Below are positions 1-6,956 of a stretch of 24,809 nucleotides of DNA, one piece after another. Below the pieces are notes generated by a model, which saw nothing but the letters and a program-made list of their open reading frames with translations, was not told the DNA's origin and did no database searches. The DNA is from an uncultured Mucilaginibacter sp. (GTDB lineage Bacteria; Bacteroidota; Bacteroidia; Sphingobacteriales; Sphingobacteriaceae). The position numbers and the translations under genes were made by a program. The number at the start of each line of letters is the position of its first letter. Position 1 is the first letter of the stretch. The stretch spans positions 1-24,809 of the forward strand of contig NZ_CAMLOV010000075.1 in the NCBI RefSeq assembly GCF_946481715.1. The letters are read 5' to 3'.

Positions 1-46
1 ACCACCGAGATCTACACTCTTTCCCTACACGACGCTCTTCCGATCT
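1..46 (+). other. Illumina TruSeq universal adapter (sequencing artefact)
   Basis: The first 46 bases match, as far as I can recall it, the 3' 46 bases of the Illumina TruSeq universal (P5) adapter, ending with the characteristic GCTCTTCCGATCT. Genomic sequence begins at 47. The match was made from memory of the adapter, not by search. It means that this is an untrimmed contig end, not biology, and that the reading frame entering from the right is cut artificially. Confidence 0.97.
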
Positions 47-763
47 ATTGGGGTCGTAATCGTATTTTACTTTCGCATTCGATTGAAACCTTGCCCAGTT
101 AACTGTTTGCACCGATTGGTCCAGCGGGATGGTATATTGCCACGCGCCCAGGGCGTCCTGCCTGTTAAACGATGCCTCAATAGCGTTTATCTTGCCAATT
201 GCCCCGGCCTCGTACATTTCCTTTGCTTTTTTATAGGCAATGCTGCTTACGCGCTGGCTCCCCACCTGCAAAACCATTTTTGTTTCTTTTTGCGCCTGTA
301 TCTCAGCAAGCCCCTGGCTTATCTGGTGTACCATGGGCTTTTCGCTATACACCGCCTTGCCCGCCCGCATGGCATCAATAGCTATTTGGCTGTGCCAGTT
401 GTCGCTGGTGGCTACAATTACAGCATCAATATCCTTGCGCAGGATAAGCTCGCGGTAATCATCGGTAGTAAACAGGTTTGCGCCATAAACTTCTTTTGCC
501 CTATCCAGCCGGCCTTTGTACAGATCCGCAACGCCAACCAGTTCTACACCGGCACTGGTTAGCGCAGCATTAGTGTCGTTAAAACCCATTATACCCATGC
601 CAATGGTGGCAACGCGTATCTTATCATTAGGGGTGATGCGTTTTTGGGCGCGTAGCGTTCGTATTTCGTGCTCCTCGCGGGCAGCAAAGCTGGTAAGCGA
701 GGCCGACGTAAGTAACACCGAAGTACCCAGGTGCTTGAGAAATTTTCTGCGATCAGTTGACAT
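47..763 (-). CDS. Gfo/Idh/MocA family oxidoreductase, Tat-exported, C-terminally truncated by contig end
   Basis: 239 codons of an open frame start at ATG 763 and run into the adapter. The N-terminus MSTDRRKFLKHLG has a twin-arginine motif followed by a hydrophobic stretch ending SFAA, so export of a folded, cofactor-loaded protein by the Tat route is likely. A Rossmann nucleotide-binding segment follows (VATIGMGIMG, about residues 51-60), then the family's EKP motif (YSEKPM, about 139-144), whose lysine contacts substrate and cofactor in characterised members. Members are usually 350-450 residues, so roughly 40% of the protein is missing. The substrate cannot be told. Some Tat-exported relatives are GH109 NAD-dependent glycosidases, and the divergent GH20 gene makes a glycan role plausible, but that is inference. 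Confidence 0.9.
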
Positions 764-984
764 GTTTAATAATTAAAGTTTAATAAATTGGTTATAAAAT
801 TGCAGGCGCAATTGTGAGATTTATGCAGGCAATTTAACAAAAAAACCAACCGGAAATTTTATTTCCCAATAATAAAATACCGCATAAAACCTGAGATTGA
901 CGGTTGTAAAAAAACTTATTAATTTTATTTAAAAAGTCATAAATTGCACCCTATTACCTCTCATAAACCATCAATTTATTATCC

Positions 985-2892
985 ATGAAAAAATTACCCT
1001 TACTGGTATTTTCCTGCCTTTTTGGCTCGTTAAGCTTTGCGCAGCAAGCAACGTCCGATATTGCCATAATCCCCGAACCTGTTAAAATTACCAAACATAC
1101 CGGGCAGTTTGTATTACCGAAACTGATCGTAGTTGAAGCTCCATCCGCGCCCGAAATTATTCCTGTACTGGACCTGCTCAAAAACAAATTCAGTACCGCT
1201 GCGGGTAAAACGGTATCGGTAAAAGCTACGGCGCCGGTGGCAACCATAAAATTGGTGCTCAATAAAAAAGCCGACGCTACCATTGGCAAGGAGGGGTATT
1301 TTTTATCCGTAAAGGCTAAAGGTATTACTATAAGCGCAAACCAGCCAGCCGGTTTATATTACGGCGCACAAACGCTGATGCAATTGCTGCCGAAAGAAAT
1401 TGAGGGGCTGGAAGTAGCCAAAAACGTAAATTGGGCGGTACCTGTTGTGGATATATACGATTATCCCCGCTTTGGGTGGAGAGGGTTGATGTTTGATGTA
1501 TCGCGCCACTTTTTTACCAAGCAGGAAGTTAAGCACTTTATTGATGATATGGTTAAATACAAATTTAACCTGCTGCACATGCACCTTACAGATGATGAGG
1601 GCTGGCGAATTGAGATTAAAAGCCTTCCGCGTTTAACAACTGTGGGTGCCTACAATGCAAAACGCGAAGGTGCCTTTGGTGATTTTAAAGCACCACCAGC
1701 CGACGAGCCGCGCACCTATGGCGGCTTTTACACGCAGGATGATATCCGCGAATTAGTAAAATATGCTAAAGACAGGTTTGTAGATATTATGCCCGAAGTT
1801 GATGTGCCCGGCCATAGCCTTGCTGCAGTGGCCGCTTACCCCCAACTATCGGCTACACCGGGGGCAGACCAATACAAAGTACGTTCCGGAGAGAAGATAA
1901 TGGATTGGTCGAAACCGGGCCACCCTGCTTTGGTTGATAACACCCTGAACCCTGCTGGCGAGTACACCTATGAGTTTTTGGATAAAGTGGTTGGCGAGAT
2001 TGCCGAACTGTTCCCCTTTGCGTATATGCATATGGGCGGCGATGAATGCGCCAAAAACTTTTGGGAACAAAGTGCCGAGGTAAAAGCGCTGATGGCAAAA
2101 GAAAACCTGAAAACCATGGAGGAGGTGCAGAGCTATTTTGAAAAACGGGTAGAGAAGATTGTAGAAAGCAAGGGCAAAAAATTTATGGGCTGGGATGAAA
2201 TACTGGAAGGCGGCATTGGCCCCAATGCCGCACTAATGAGCTGGCGCGGCATAAAAGGCGGCATAGAAGCCGCTAAAATGGGCCACGAAGTAGTAATGAG
2301 CCCAACCACTTATGTTTACCTGGACTACATGCAAAGCGACCGCATAACCGAGCCACCTGTGTATGCCACCCTGCGCCTAAACAAAACTTACGAGTTTGAA
2401 CCCGTACCGGATAGCGTTGATGCCAGGCTGATAAAAGGCGGCCAGGCAAACTTGTGGACCGAGCAGGTTTACAATTTCCGCCAGGTGGAGTATATGATAT
2501 GGCCGCGGGCACTTGCCGTGTCAGAATCGGTATGGTCGCCGAAAGCCAAAAAGAATTTTTCAACCTTCTTTCCGAAGGTAGAGAAACAGTTTGAGCGCTT
2601 TAACCTGTCAGAAACCAAATACTCCCCAAGCGTTTACGACCCAACGTTTAAAGCCATCCGCAATGCAGATAAAAGCTTGAGTGTAACGCTTACGCCTGAA
2701 GTACCGGGGTTGGATATTTATTATAGTTTTGATAATTCGTCGCCCGATAGGTTTTACCCTAAATACACTAGCGCTCTTACTGTACCTATTGATGCAACGC
2801 AATTAAAGGTGATAACTTACAAAGGCAAAGTACCAGTAGGTCGTATGTTGATAATGCCGATTGATGAGCTGAATAAAAGGGCTGGGAAATAA
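985..2892 (+). CDS. Beta-N-acetylhexosaminidase, glycoside hydrolase family 20
   Basis: A 635-residue secreted glycosidase expected to remove terminal GlcNAc or GalNAc from glycans or chitooligosaccharides. An N-terminal signal peptide ends near SLSFA/QQ (about residue 20). A GH20b-type N-terminal domain (about 28-150) precedes the TIM barrel (about 155-505). Family landmarks are HMHLTDDEGWR (198-208) and HMGGDE (349-354), where D353-E354 is the catalytic pair of substrate-assisted hydrolysis. The C-terminal region (about 555-620, with IYYSFDNSSPD) resembles the chitobiase/hexosaminidase C-terminal domain. Length is typical. It is divergent from the Gfo/Idh/MocA gene, with 221 AT-rich bases between them in which I saw no convincing promoter, and it is followed at 37 bases by a strong terminator. 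Whether it is periplasmic or surface-exposed is not decided by the sequence. Confidence 0.95.
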   Translation: MKKLPLLVFSCLFGSLSFAQQATSDIAIIPEPVKITKHTGQFVLPKLIVVEAPSAPEIIPVLDLLKNKFSTAAGKTVSVKATAPVATIKLVLNKKADATIGKEGYFLSVKAKGITISANQPAGLYYGAQTLMQLLPKEIEGLEVAKNVNWAVPVVDIYDYPRFGWRGLMFDVSRHFFTKQEVKHFIDDMVKYKFNLLHMHLTDDEGWRIEIKSLPRLTTVGAYNAKREGAFGDFKAPPADEPRTYGGFYTQDDIRELVKYAKDRFVDIMPEVDVPGHSLAAVAAYPQLSATPGADQYKVRSGEKIMDWSKPGHPALVDNTLNPAGEYTYEFLDKVVGEIAELFPFAYMHMGGDECAKNFWEQSAEVKALMAKENLKTMEEVQSYFEKRVEKIVESKGKKFMGWDEILEGGIGPNAALMSWRGIKGGIEAAKMGHEVVMSPTTYVYLDYMQSDRITEPPVYATLRLNKTYEFEPVPDSVDARLIKGGQANLWTEQVYNFRQVEYMIWPRALAVSESVWSPKAKKNFSTFFPKVEKQFERFNLSETKYSPSVYDPTFKAIRNADKSLSVTLTPEVPGLDIYYSFDNSSPDRFYPKYTSALTVPIDATQLKVITYKGKVPVGRMLIMPIDELNKRAGK

Positions 2893-2928
2893 GTTTTTTA
2901 GCAGCGTCGGCTGAAGCTACTGTGCCAT

Positions 2929-2960
2929 AAAAAAGCTGCATCTTTCGGTGCAGCTTTTTT
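2929..2960. terminator. Bidirectional rho-independent terminator
   Basis: Six A, GCTGCA, an 8-base loop, TGCAGC, six T: a perfect 12-bp stem in which A- and T-tracts flank the GC core, so it can work on both strands. It lies between the GH20 stop (2892) and the stop of the convergent small gene (2962), and would serve both. Confidence 0.9.
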
Positions 2961-2961
2961 G

Positions 2962-3393
2962 TCATTCGTTTATTTTCATCCGCGAAAACGGGAAACCGTT
3001 ACATCCGGTTTTGGGATGCTTGCGGTCTGCCTTTGCCATACTTTCGGCTATTACATCTGTTTTGGCATCGTAGGCGGTAAGGCAATACCCCCATTTCCAT
3101 GGCGACATGTTTTTAAACTCCATAAAATCTATCCGGGTGTATAAACCGCCTTCGCCGGGGTTGCCTTCGTTATTGCGCGCCACCAGGTATTGCTCCTGCA
3201 GGTTCCATTTAATAATACGGTACTTACTGCGGGGCAATTGCGCCCACAGGGTATCGCTTATCTCGTATTTGATGCCGTAATCATCCTTAAATTTCCCCTT
3301 CATAAATTCGGGGATGGTATTGTTGCGGTGAATGGTTTTACCGGTAACCGTGACTACCGAAAGGAAAAATATAAACAGCCAAAGCTTTTTCAT
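2962..3393 (-). CDS. Small secreted protein of unknown function
   Basis: 143 residues that I do not recognise. The N-terminus MKKLWLFIFFLSVVTVTG is a clear signal peptide, so the mature protein of about 125 residues is exported. The mature part is rich in Lys, Tyr and Trp, with a central segment around SDTLWAQLPRSKYRIIKW and a C-terminal half containing WKWGYCLTAYDAKTDVIAES. There are two cysteines, one in GYCLTAY and one in TGCNGFPFS near the end, which could form a disulfide outside the cytoplasm. There is no lipobox. It starts with ATG at 3393 and ends two bases from the shared terminator. The inverted repeat at 3441-3574 lies upstream, so it is probably its own transcription unit. Confidence 0.72.
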   Translation of the reverse strand: MKKLWLFIFFLSVVTVTGKTIHRNNTIPEFMKGKFKDDYGIKYEISDTLWAQLPRSKYRIIKWNLQEQYLVARNNEGNPGEGGLYTRIDFMEFKNMSPWKWGYCLTAYDAKTDVIAESMAKADRKHPKTGCNGFPFSRMKINE

Positions 3394-3440
3394 ACGGCAA
3401 ATATAGGTTGATTTGCAATTGAGATTTGCATGGTTAATAT

Positions 3441-3574
3441 TTTAACCACAGTGCGCGGAGAGGGCACAGAGACTACGCAGAGGCTATACACACCTCTTGT
3501 AAAAACAAAACGCAGCGTTTCACAAAAAAATCTCTGCGAAACTCTGCGTTTTCCCGGTACTCTCTGTGGTTAAA
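3441..3574. repeat. Imperfect inverted repeat of CACAGAG/CTCTGTG type
   Basis: Arms of about 44 bases, 3441-3484 and 3531-3574, are inverted copies separated by 46 bases. The outermost 11 bases (TTTAACCACAG / CTGTGGTTAAA) match perfectly. Inside, both arms carry spaced GCACAGAG or CGCAGAG words. It fills the gap between the DoxX-like gene (stop at 3582) and the small secreted protein gene. Similar TTAACCACAGAG elements are, to my knowledge, scattered between genes in many environmental bacteria. The RNA could fold into a long hairpin and end transcription of the operon to its right. No transposase is present. Confidence 0.75.
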
Positions 3575-3581
3575 TCTTGGG

Positions 3582-3965
3582 CTATTTAACCGCAAACAAC
3601 GAAGCGTAGTTTTTACGGTAGTACCAGGCCAGGAATAAGTTCCCCAGCAATAACAGTGCGGCCATAAGCACGCCATCGGGCGCAACAAAAGCATTTATCA
3701 GTAATATATTTAGCGTTATCGGGAATATTACCACTGTAGCAAGCGTAACAAACCTGCCCGTTAAAAAGGCTATAGCGCAAACAAGTTCGGTCACTTTAAT
3801 TAATGTCATTAAATAACCGGAGGCCATTATACCTGCCATAAAAGTTTTATTGGCTTCGCTCATCTCGGGCATTTTGCCCATATCAATTTTAAACAATACC
3901 ACCACTGATGCAAAAAGGAACATTAGCCCCATCAGGGTGCGTACAATGATCATCGCAATTTTCAT
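3582..3965 (-). CDS. DoxX-like small membrane protein
   Basis: 127 residues with four predicted membrane segments (about 3-25, 45-67, 69-90 and 95-117), the usual topology and length of the DoxX/DoxD-like superfamily. The sequence opens MKIAMIIVRTLMGLMFLFAS, with the family's arginine in the first helix. DoxX-like proteins are linked to redox or quinone-related membrane functions in some bacteria, but most Bacteroidota members have no known role. It is the last gene of a five-gene minus-strand run, 22 bases after the VOC gene, and its stop lies 8 bases from the inverted repeat at 3441-3574. Family assignment is moderate and function is not known. Confidence 0.78.
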   Translation of the reverse strand: MKIAMIIVRTLMGLMFLFASVVVLFKIDMGKMPEMSEANKTFMAGIMASGYLMTLIKVTELVCAIAFLTGRFVTLATVVIFPITLNILLINAFVAPDGVLMAALLLLGNLFLAWYYRKNYASLFAVK

Positions 3966-3987
3966 AATATTTAGTTTTTTAATGTAA

Positions 3988-4413
3988 TTAATCTTTTATT
4001 TCAACATTTACCATCCATTGCAACCCGAATTTATCGGTGCACTGGCCAAAATAAGCGCCCCAAAACATCTTTTCTAAAGGCATCTGTACAACGCCCCCTT
4101 CAGATATCCCTTTGAAAAGTTTTTCTGCTTCCTCCAAAGTATCCGGCGAAAAAGCGATGGAGACGTTATTGCCGAACGTTAAAGTGTGGCCAAAAGCTTC
4201 CAGTGCATCGGTACCCATTAAAGTAGTGTTGCTTCCAAGCGGGAGCGCAACGTGCATTATTTTCTCCTGGTCCACAGGGCTCATTTGCCCACCATGTGGG
4301 GTATCCTTAAAACGTTGCAGTACGGTAAATTCGCCGCCAAAAACGCTTTTATAAAAGTTGAATGCCTCTTCGGTGTTACCCAAAAAGTTCAAATACGGGT
4401 TAAAAGTTGCCAT
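3988..4413 (-). CDS. VOC superfamily protein, PhnB-like
   Basis: 141 residues with the PhnB/glyoxalase-like pattern: an N-terminal FNPYLNFLGNTEEAFNFYKS, where the fold begins with a short strand and a helix holding AFNFYKSVFGGE, then the central HVALPLGSNTTLMGTD, and the closing TDKFGLQWMVN. This matches the single-chain, two beta-alpha-beta-beta-beta modules of the vicinal oxygen chelate fold. Members of this subgroup are often called PhnB or 3-demethylubiquinone methyltransferase-like, but those names are historical and no reaction can be assigned. It lies 3 bases downstream of the SRPBCC gene and shares its ancestry with the second VOC gene at 5010-5417. The two are clearly different in sequence, so this is not a recent tandem duplication. 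Confidence 0.88.
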   Translation of the reverse strand: MATFNPYLNFLGNTEEAFNFYKSVFGGEFTVLQRFKDTPHGGQMSPVDQEKIMHVALPLGSNTTLMGTDALEAFGHTLTFGNNVSIAFSPDTLEEAEKLFKGISEGGVVQMPLEKMFWGAYFGQCTDKFGLQWMVNVEIKD

Positions 4414-4416
4414 TGT

Positions 4417-4968
4417 TTATATTTCTTGTGGTTGTTTTTCTACTATTTGTTTAAGGTTTTGCAGGCTAATGCTCAAATCTTTCCCCAGCATTTCGCCCAT
4501 GTCCATAAACAGCAACATAGCGTTCATGGGGTAAGGCATTTTACTTGCGAAGCCCCATTTTACTATTGTTTGGTTGCCTGTAGTAGGTTCTGTTATCATG
4601 TACGAATTAGATACCGCCGCAAATGGCCTTACAAAAGTTATCTGCACATCTATCCGCTTGCCGTTCTCAATTTTTTTTATCACTTGCTCGCCCTGGCCGC
4701 CTTTGTTATCGCTATCCCAGGCGTAAGCAAAGCCTTCGGTACCATCTTCGCCCCTGTAATCTTTGCGCATCATGGGGTCTACCATCACCCACTTATTGTA
4801 ATTATCCATGTTTTTTAAATACCGTAAGTAGCCAAAAACCTGTGCAACCGGTTTATCAATGGTTATTTGGCGCTCAACAGTGTAATCGCTTTTGGCGAAA
4901 GCGGCCGCTAACAGTACCAGCAAAACTAACGCAGCAATAATTGCAAGGACGGTAAAAAGGATATTCAT
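4417..4968 (-). CDS. SRPBCC (polyketide cyclase/START-like) protein with N-terminal membrane anchor
   Basis: 183 residues from the ATG at 4968. The frame stays open up to 5037, but that longer start would overlap the upstream VOC gene, and the internal MNILFTVLAIIAALVLLVLL is a natural N-terminus. Residues 1-24 form one membrane helix. The rest is an SRPBCC/Bet v1-like ligand-binding domain that starts with YTVERQITIDKPVAQVFGYL, the typical first strand and helix, and ends with a long amphipathic helix (LGKDLSISLQNLKQIVEKQ). Such domains bind hydrophobic small molecules and rarely have a recognisable catalytic residue. It sits in the middle of a five-gene operon between two VOC genes. The anchor probably leaves the domain on one face of the inner membrane. 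Confidence 0.87.
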   Translation of the reverse strand: MNILFTVLAIIAALVLLVLLAAAFAKSDYTVERQITIDKPVAQVFGYLRYLKNMDNYNKWVMVDPMMRKDYRGEDGTEGFAYAWDSDNKGGQGEQVIKKIENGKRIDVQITFVRPFAAVSNSYMITEPTTGNQTIVKWGFASKMPYPMNAMLLFMDMGEMLGKDLSISLQNLKQIVEKQPQEI

Positions 4969-5009
4969 AATTGTAGGGCTTTTATCAGGGTTTCGAAAGC
5001 TTAAATTAG

Positions 5010-5417
5010 TTATTTTTCTGCCGAAAACACGCCCCAATTTATGCCAAATTTATCTGTAAAGTTGCCCATGCTGCCCGCGAAAAACTCCATAATGGGATGG
5101 GTTACTTTTCCGCCGGTGCTTAGCTTTTCAAAAAGGCTTTGCATTTCGGCTTTGGTATCGCAGGTCAGCATCAGTGTTATGGCACCCGGCGAAAATGAGC
5201 GGTGAGCACCCGGCAGGTCGGTACCAAACAATGTAAAATCCCCGCTTTCTAAATTTGCGTGCAATACCTTATCCTGGTGATCTGCAGGGAACATATCCTT
5301 CATAGGCGACTCATTTACCACCTGCAACGTTAATTCCCCGCCTATACATTGCTGGTAAAACGCCATTGCTTTGCGGCAGGTATCATTAAAACCGATGTAC
5401 GCATTAATTTTTGGCAT
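5010..5417 (-). CDS. VOC superfamily protein, PhnB-like (second copy)
   Basis: 135 residues of the same PhnB-like subgroup as the gene at 3988-4413: INAYIGFNDTCRKAMAFYQQ at the start, VLHANLESGDFTLFGTDLPG in the centre and NFTDKFGINWGVFSAEK at the end. The shared features are the AFxFY helix, the H-A-L strand, the xGTD turn and the TDKFGxxW closing motif. Members usually dimerise. Possible roles include binding or detoxifying small electrophiles or antibiotics, but no substrate can be assigned. It is the second gene of the minus-strand run, 23 bases after the small protein gene and 41 before the SRPBCC gene. Confidence 0.88.
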   Translation of the reverse strand: MPKINAYIGFNDTCRKAMAFYQQCIGGELTLQVVNESPMKDMFPADHQDKVLHANLESGDFTLFGTDLPGAHRSFSPGAITLMLTCDTKAEMQSLFEKLSTGGKVTHPIMEFFAGSMGNFTDKFGINWGVFSAEK

Positions 5418-5440
5418 GGCTTGTTATTTTGGTTATATGT

Positions 5441-5650
5441 TTAAATCATTATTTCGCAATGGTGCCCGTTTGTTTTCAATAACTCAATTACCCTTTTGGG
5501 GCAAAACTCCCGTCCTTCTACCCGCAGCACTTTGTCGCAATCTTCCAAATCGAAGTTTACCCGGTGTACCGCAAAATGCTCGGCAATAAGCCTTATCAGC
5601 AACTTAGAGCGGGCTGCATCATCAACATTTGTTTTGAAAACTTCTATCAT
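5441..5650 (-). CDS. Small conserved protein, probable ferredoxin-like (HMA-like) fold
   Basis: 69 residues from the ATG at 5650. The frame is open to 5809, but that extension would run through the divergent regulator's promoter and start, and its residues look random, so the short form is chosen. The order of predicted elements is beta (MIEVFKTNV), helix (DDAARSKLLIRLIAEHF), two strands (AVHRVNFDLEDCDKVLRVEG) and helix-strand (CPKRVIELLKTNGHHCEIMI). That is the beta-alpha-beta-beta-alpha-beta layout of heavy-metal-associated domains, but without the metal-binding CxxC. It is the first gene of the five-gene run that continues into the VOC gene 23 bases on. Function is unknown and the fold is inference. 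Confidence 0.72.
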   Translation of the reverse strand: MIEVFKTNVDDAARSKLLIRLIAEHFAVHRVNFDLEDCDKVLRVEGREFCPKRVIELLKTNGHHCEIMI

Positions 5651-5723
5651 ACCATTTGCTAACACCACAAAGGTGCGGCCCCTTTGCCTAACATGAAGGG
5701 TGCAATTACGACATTCTAAGGGG

Positions 5724-5754
5724 TTGATTGCGACGGCACTTACCCTTACTTTTG
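5724..5754 (+). promoter_or_regulatory. Bacteroidota-type promoter of the GlxA-family regulator gene
   Basis: TTG at 5724-5726, 20 bases, then TACTTTTG at 5747-5754, a full match to the TAnnTTTG -7 element. It ends 5 bases before the ATG at 5760, so transcription would begin at or next to the start codon and the mRNA would be leaderless or nearly so. Confidence 0.45.
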
Positions 5755-5759
5755 GTATC

Positions 5760-6746
5760 ATGAAACACATATCAATCCTTATACCGCAGGGCAATGCCAG
5801 CCTCAGCAATATCGAATCGACCTACAAAATGTTTACCGAGGTAAACAACGCGTTCGACAGGATGAAAAAAGCACCTCTGTTTAAAATACAACTGGTTGGG
5901 CTTAGCAAAGAAACCACACTGGGCAATGGTTTATTTATTATTAAGCCCGACTTAACCATAGGTGAGGTTGCCAAAACAGACCTTATTGTTATCCCTGCGG
6001 TACACGGCGATATGGCGAAGGTGGTGAGCGATAACAGCGAATTTGTGCCATGGATAATTAAACAATACAAGGGCGGTGCCGAGGTGGTATCGTTGTGCAT
6101 AGGCGCTTTCATATTAGCATCAACCGGCTTGCTAAAGGGCCGCAACTGTACCACGCACTGGCTTGCCGCGGCAGAATTTAGGCAGATGTTTCCGGATGTA
6201 ACCCTGATGCCTTATAAAATCATCACCGATGAGGGTGGCATATACACCAGCGGCGGTGCTTACTCATCGCTAAACTTATTATTATACCTGATAGAAAAGT
6301 TCTCGGGGCGCGATATGGCTATCAGCTCATCCAAAATGTTCGAGATAGATATTGAGCGAAATAGCCAATCGCTGTTCATCATCTTCCACGGGCAAAAAAA
6401 CCACGAGGACGATGCCATAAAAAGGGCACAGGAATTTATTGAACTTAATTATTCCGAAAAAATAACGGTTGACCACCTGGCCTCTACCCTGGCTATGAGC
6501 CGCCGCCACTTGGAGCGGCGCTTTAAAAAGGCAACATCTAATACCGTTGTAGAATATATGCAACGGGTACGCATAGAAGCCGCCAAAATGAGCCTGGAAA
6601 CCATGCGCGAAAACGTGAACGAGGTAATGTACAACGTTGGTTATACCGATACCAAGGCCTTCCGCGAAACATTTAAAAAGATAACAGGGGTATCGCCGGT
6701 GGAGTACCGTAATAAGTATAATAAAAGCGCAACGGCTGCAGTGTAA
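5760..6746 (+). CDS. GlxA-family transcriptional regulator (DJ-1/PfpI domain plus AraC-type DNA-binding domain)
   Basis: 328 residues from ATG 5760. The open frame begins at 5700, but family members begin with KHISILIPQG, so the later ATG is chosen. Residues 1-190 form a DJ-1/PfpI (class I glutamine amidotransferase-like) domain with the nucleophile-elbow segment VSLCIGAF (C113) and the later CTTHW (H133). In regulators of this kind the domain usually acts as a sensor, not an enzyme. Residues about 220-322 form an AraC/XylS domain with two helix-turn-helix units, ITVDHLASTLAMSRRHLERR and NVNEVMYNVGYTDTKAFRET, followed by the signature GVSPVEYRNKY. It is divergent from the VOC/SRPBCC/DoxX operon, with about 110 bases between the starts, so it is the likely regulator of that operon (inference). 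Its ligand is unknown. Confidence 0.93.
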   Translation: MKHISILIPQGNASLSNIESTYKMFTEVNNAFDRMKKAPLFKIQLVGLSKETTLGNGLFIIKPDLTIGEVAKTDLIVIPAVHGDMAKVVSDNSEFVPWIIKQYKGGAEVVSLCIGAFILASTGLLKGRNCTTHWLAAAEFRQMFPDVTLMPYKIITDEGGIYTSGGAYSSLNLLLYLIEKFSGRDMAISSSKMFEIDIERNSQSLFIIFHGQKNHEDDAIKRAQEFIELNYSEKITVDHLASTLAMSRRHLERRFKKATSNTVVEYMQRVRIEAAKMSLETMRENVNEVMYNVGYTDTKAFRETFKKITGVSPVEYRNKYNKSATAAV

Positions 6747-6855
6747 AAGGCGCTATAACCCATTTGCATACGTGCAATGGCATGTGCTAACGTACCCCAT
6801 GGCAAAAATGGAGAGGCAAAGCGAGCTTCGACAAGGTACGCAAACAGAAATATTT

Positions 6856-6876
6856 ACATCCCGGATGTGGGTTTTT
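6856..6876 (+). terminator. Weak possible terminator after the GlxA-family gene
   Basis: ACATC-CCG-GATGT, followed by GGG and five T. The stem is only 5 bp, so this is a weak candidate 110 bases after the stop codon. Upstream, TTGCA-TACG-TGCAA (6764-6777) is another small hairpin without a T-tract. Confidence 0.25.
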
Positions 6877-6931
6877 GTTGCTTAATGCTAATATAAAGCC
6901 AAACATTAACATTCGCTTAATATGCTTTTCG

Positions 6932-6939
6932 TAGGTTTG
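6932..6939 (+). promoter_or_regulatory. Possible -7 element of the DUF47 gene
   Basis: TAGGTTTG fully matches TAnnTTTG and lies 17 bases before the ATG at 6957, a natural distance for a short leader. No TTG stands at the expected place 19-21 bases upstream, so the promoter is only half supported. Confidence 0.35.
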
Positions 6940-6956
6940 TAGCAAACAGCCCCTGA

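Noticed and set aside
83..562. Plus-strand open frame of 159 codons
   Set aside because: Antisense to the Gfo/Idh/MocA gene, which has the twin-arginine, Rossmann and EKP motifs.
4252..4818. Plus-strand open frame of 188 codons
   Set aside because: It lies antisense to the VOC and SRPBCC genes, whose motifs are clear, and its residue mix (many Cys, His, Tyr, Phe) is that of a shadow frame.
4969..5037. Longer N-terminus of the SRPBCC protein
   Set aside because: It would overlap the upstream gene by 28 bases and place a polar stretch before a natural membrane-anchor start.
3988..5417. Recent tandem duplication of the two VOC genes
   Set aside because: They share only fold-level motifs and differ throughout, with the SRPBCC gene between them, so they are distant paralogues.
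5651..5809. Longer N-terminus of the small ferredoxin-like protein
   Set aside because: It would cross the divergent regulator's promoter and coding start, and the added residues have no fold-like pattern.
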